This document shows positions 62,519-64,000 of a stretch of DNA of 64,000 nt, one piece after another. Both the position numbers and the translations under genes were made by a program. The notes under the pieces were generated by a model. The model had not been told where the DNA came from. It searched no databases and saw only the letters and a program-made list of their open reading frames with translations. The DNA comes from Spirometra erinaceieuropaei. Its lineage: Eukaryota; Platyhelminthes; Cestoda; Diphyllobothriidea; Diphyllobothriidae. Where the stretch lies: the NCBI GenBank assembly GCA_902702965.1, contig CACRXP010000011.1:1740987-1804986 (forward strand). The letters are read 5' to 3'. Each line of letters begins with the position of its first letter. Position 1 is the stretch's first letter.

Positions 62519-62683
62519 GTACGCTCTTTTGCTTTGTTGAGAATTACGCAGTGCAGCCAGCATCGCTGTTGATGCATTGGGATTTTGACAGTCGTTGGAA
62601 GGATTTTTCCTTTTTTGTGAATAATCAGTAGCACCTACATCCCGTTATTGTGGTACTTACCAGAAGTAGGGTGAGGCCCTTCT

Positions 62684-64000
62684 TGTCAGTCAGTCAGTCA
62701 GTATATTTGGAGTAAACAACAGAAGCCATGAAAACTCCATTTAGAGGGTACAGGTATAAAGTAAAATAGTTAAATTGCAAAACTTTTGCTTGCAGTTTTA
62801 GTGGGAGAATTCATAAATCTAATAATGTAACATGAAGGTGAAAGGGGTATTATATTCGCAAAATAATTGCGAAAAACTTTGTTCACCACATTCGGACTGT
62901 GAAAATTTCAATATGGGCTAAGTTTGACGCAAAAAATAGGATCTGTTGAAATCCTGTGAGTAGTATATTTATAGTCATTTCAATAATCCGTTAGATCAGG
63001 CTTCGGCAGTTTGGGTTGCCTTTCAGCAGGTGAGTATCCAGTTGTCTCTTGAACACGTTCACGGTAGGGGAATTAACAACAAACTCCGGCAAAGAGTTCC
63101 ATTGGCGAATGACCCTCTGTGAGAAAAGGAGGAACGTTGATTTGTGTGGCACAGTTCCTTTTTAAGCTGGTAATCATGTCGTCTGAGATTGGATTTGGGT
63201 GCCATTTCAAAAAACGTTTCCCAGTCGACATCCAGATTAAGTCCTTTTACCAACTGGAACGTTGCTATGAGGTCACCTCTGTCCTGCCTGTAGTGGAGGG
63301 GATAGAGGTTCAAGGCCGTCAGGCGCTGCTCGTACGTGAAGTTTTTGAGGCCATGAACAGCCTTTGTAGCACGCCGTTGTACACCTTCAAGGATATCTAT
63401 ATCCTTCCGAAGCCACGGCCGCCAAGCCTGTACCGCATATTCCAGGTGCGGCCGCACAAATGTCCCGTATACTTTGCCAAAGACATCTTTATTCAAGTGA
63501 ATAAACGTTCTGCGTATCGCGCTCATAACGGACATTGCCCGCGCAGCGACTTTAGAACACTGCGTGGTGACGCTTAGATCGTCTTTAATGAACACACCGA
63601 GATCTTTTTGCACATCTACGGTTTTAAGTGGTTGATTGTCCAGGAGATATTGTCGTGGGGGTGCATTTGTTCTTCGCCTCGCTGATACTACGTGCATTAC
63701 TGCACATTTTTTGACGTTGAATTTCATGCACCATTTCTCGCTCCATGCGTGCAAATTCGTTACGTCCTCTTGTAGCATCCTGACGTCATCTTCATCTTTT
63801 ATCGCTCTCCAAAGTTTAAGATCGTCTGCAAAGAGTGCTATGTCTGATTTCACTTCCCGTACCAGGTCATTTACATAGATAATGAATAGGAGCGGCCCAA
63901 GAACTGACCCCTGTGGGACTCCACTCGTAACAGGTGCCCATTCTGTCTGTAAGCTTCTGTAGATGACAACAGCCCCAAAACGGGCAGCGCTGGATCCTTG
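62684..64000 (-). mobile_element. Non-LTR retrotransposon (CR1/jockey-like), open at window edge
   Basis: Minus orientation. The 3' end is marked by a (CAGT)n run at 62684-62702, then a ~360 bp 3' UTR, then RT coding sequence from about 63030 to the edge. In orientation and tail type it parallels the plus copy at 38126-38801. It is inserted in the intron after exon 32, antisense to the gene. Confidence 0.85.
63059..64000 (-). CDS. Reverse transcriptase (C-terminal half), partial
   Basis: From the window edge the frame is open: VTSGVPQGSVLGPLLF, IIYVNDL, then the catalytic LFADDLKLWRAI (RT motif with A-D-D). These are followed by LHAWSEKWCMKFNVKKC, KDLGVFIKDDLSV, VFGKVYGTFVRPHLEYAVQA, QRRATKAVHGLKNFTYEQRL and a C-terminal SSFSHR. 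This RT copies the element RNA at the nicked target. The active-site Asp pair is intact and I see no frameshift over ~310 codons up to about 63080, where the expected ending (after SFSHRV) goes out of frame, so the very C-terminus seems damaged. The 5' part lies outside the window. Confidence 0.85.
   Translation of the reverse strand, partial: QGSSAARFGAVVIYRSLQTEWAPVTSGVPQGSVLGPLLFIIYVNDLVREVKSDIALFADDLKLWRAIKDEDDVRMLQEDVTNLHAWSEKWCMKFNVKKCAVMHVVSARRRTNAPPRQYLLDNQPLKTVDVQKDLGVFIKDDLSVTTQCSKVAARAMSVMSAIRRTFIHLNKDVFGKVYGTFVRPHLEYAVQAWRPWLRKDIDILEGVQRRATKAVHGLKNFTYEQRLTALNLYPLHYRQDRGDLIATFQLVKGLNLDVDWETFFEMAPKSNLRRHDYQLKKELCHTNQRSSFSHRGSFANGTLCRSLLLIPLP

Noticed and set aside
1..64000. CRISPR arrays, operons, ribosome binding sites, rRNA
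   Set aside because: Sequence is intron-bearing eukaryotic DNA; no regularly spaced direct repeats with unique spacers and no rRNA-like segments were seen.

Overview
This 64 kb window is eukaryotic, repeat-rich DNA. It most likely comes from a flatworm, and probably from a large-genome tapeworm of the Spirometra/Diphyllobothrium/Schistocephalus kind. That assignment is inferred from the repeat set (GIY-YIG Penelope-like elements with hammerhead-like 3' ends, CR1/jockey-type non-LTR elements, tRNA-headed SINEs, a Merlin transposon, telomere-like CCCTAA tracts inside MITEs) and from GT-AG split genes with very short to multi-kb introns. Almost every exon is embedded in repeats, and two runs of N mark assembly gaps.

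The main gene is a plus-strand, incomplete giant gene seen from about 11.6 to 62.5 kb. I could assemble about 30 exons by eye, roughly 2,700-2,800 codons, from acceptor/donor sites and codon phase. The predicted protein is long, helical and charged, with spaced tryptophans typical of degenerate spectrin repeats. A basic, Ser/Arg-rich, apparently disordered segment sits in the middle (27.5-33.5 kb). I read it as a cytoskeletal spectrin-repeat protein of the nesprin/MSP-300 or spectraplakin class; no CH, plakin or KASH domain is visible here, so the exact family is open. It enters the window already in frame and leaves it in frame. Two joins (33.5 to 39.0 kb and 43.5 to 44.9 kb) are unresolved.

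Layout: 0-1.5 kb holds a 428-codon Ser/Arg/Pro-rich open frame, either an exon of the same gene or the end of another. 1.5-11.5 kb is repeats: two copies of a ~480 bp unknown repeat, a full long-TIR MITE and a Penelope 3' fragment. 11.6-20.3 kb holds exons 1-4. 20.3-27.5 kb is one large intron with MITEs, an antisense bHLH transcription-factor gene, a decayed exon-3-like copy and a truncated duplicate of exon 5. 27.5-33.5 kb holds exons 5-10. 33.5-38.9 kb is a repeat block: Penelope-like RT/GIY-YIG, gap, Merlin element, SINE pairs and a non-LTR 3' end. 39-62.5 kb holds the remaining exons, separated by MITEs, SINEs, Penelope tails and telomere-like elements. 62.7-64 kb is an antisense non-LTR reverse transcriptase that runs off the window.

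The unusual material is mostly structural: a ~1 kb MITE family whose arms pair for hundreds of bases, three TIR families that carry telomere-like repeat as cargo, hammerhead-ribozyme-like cores in several Penelope fragments, recurrent head-to-head SINE hairpins, and partial exon duplications inside one intron. All readings are by eye; no search or folding program was run.
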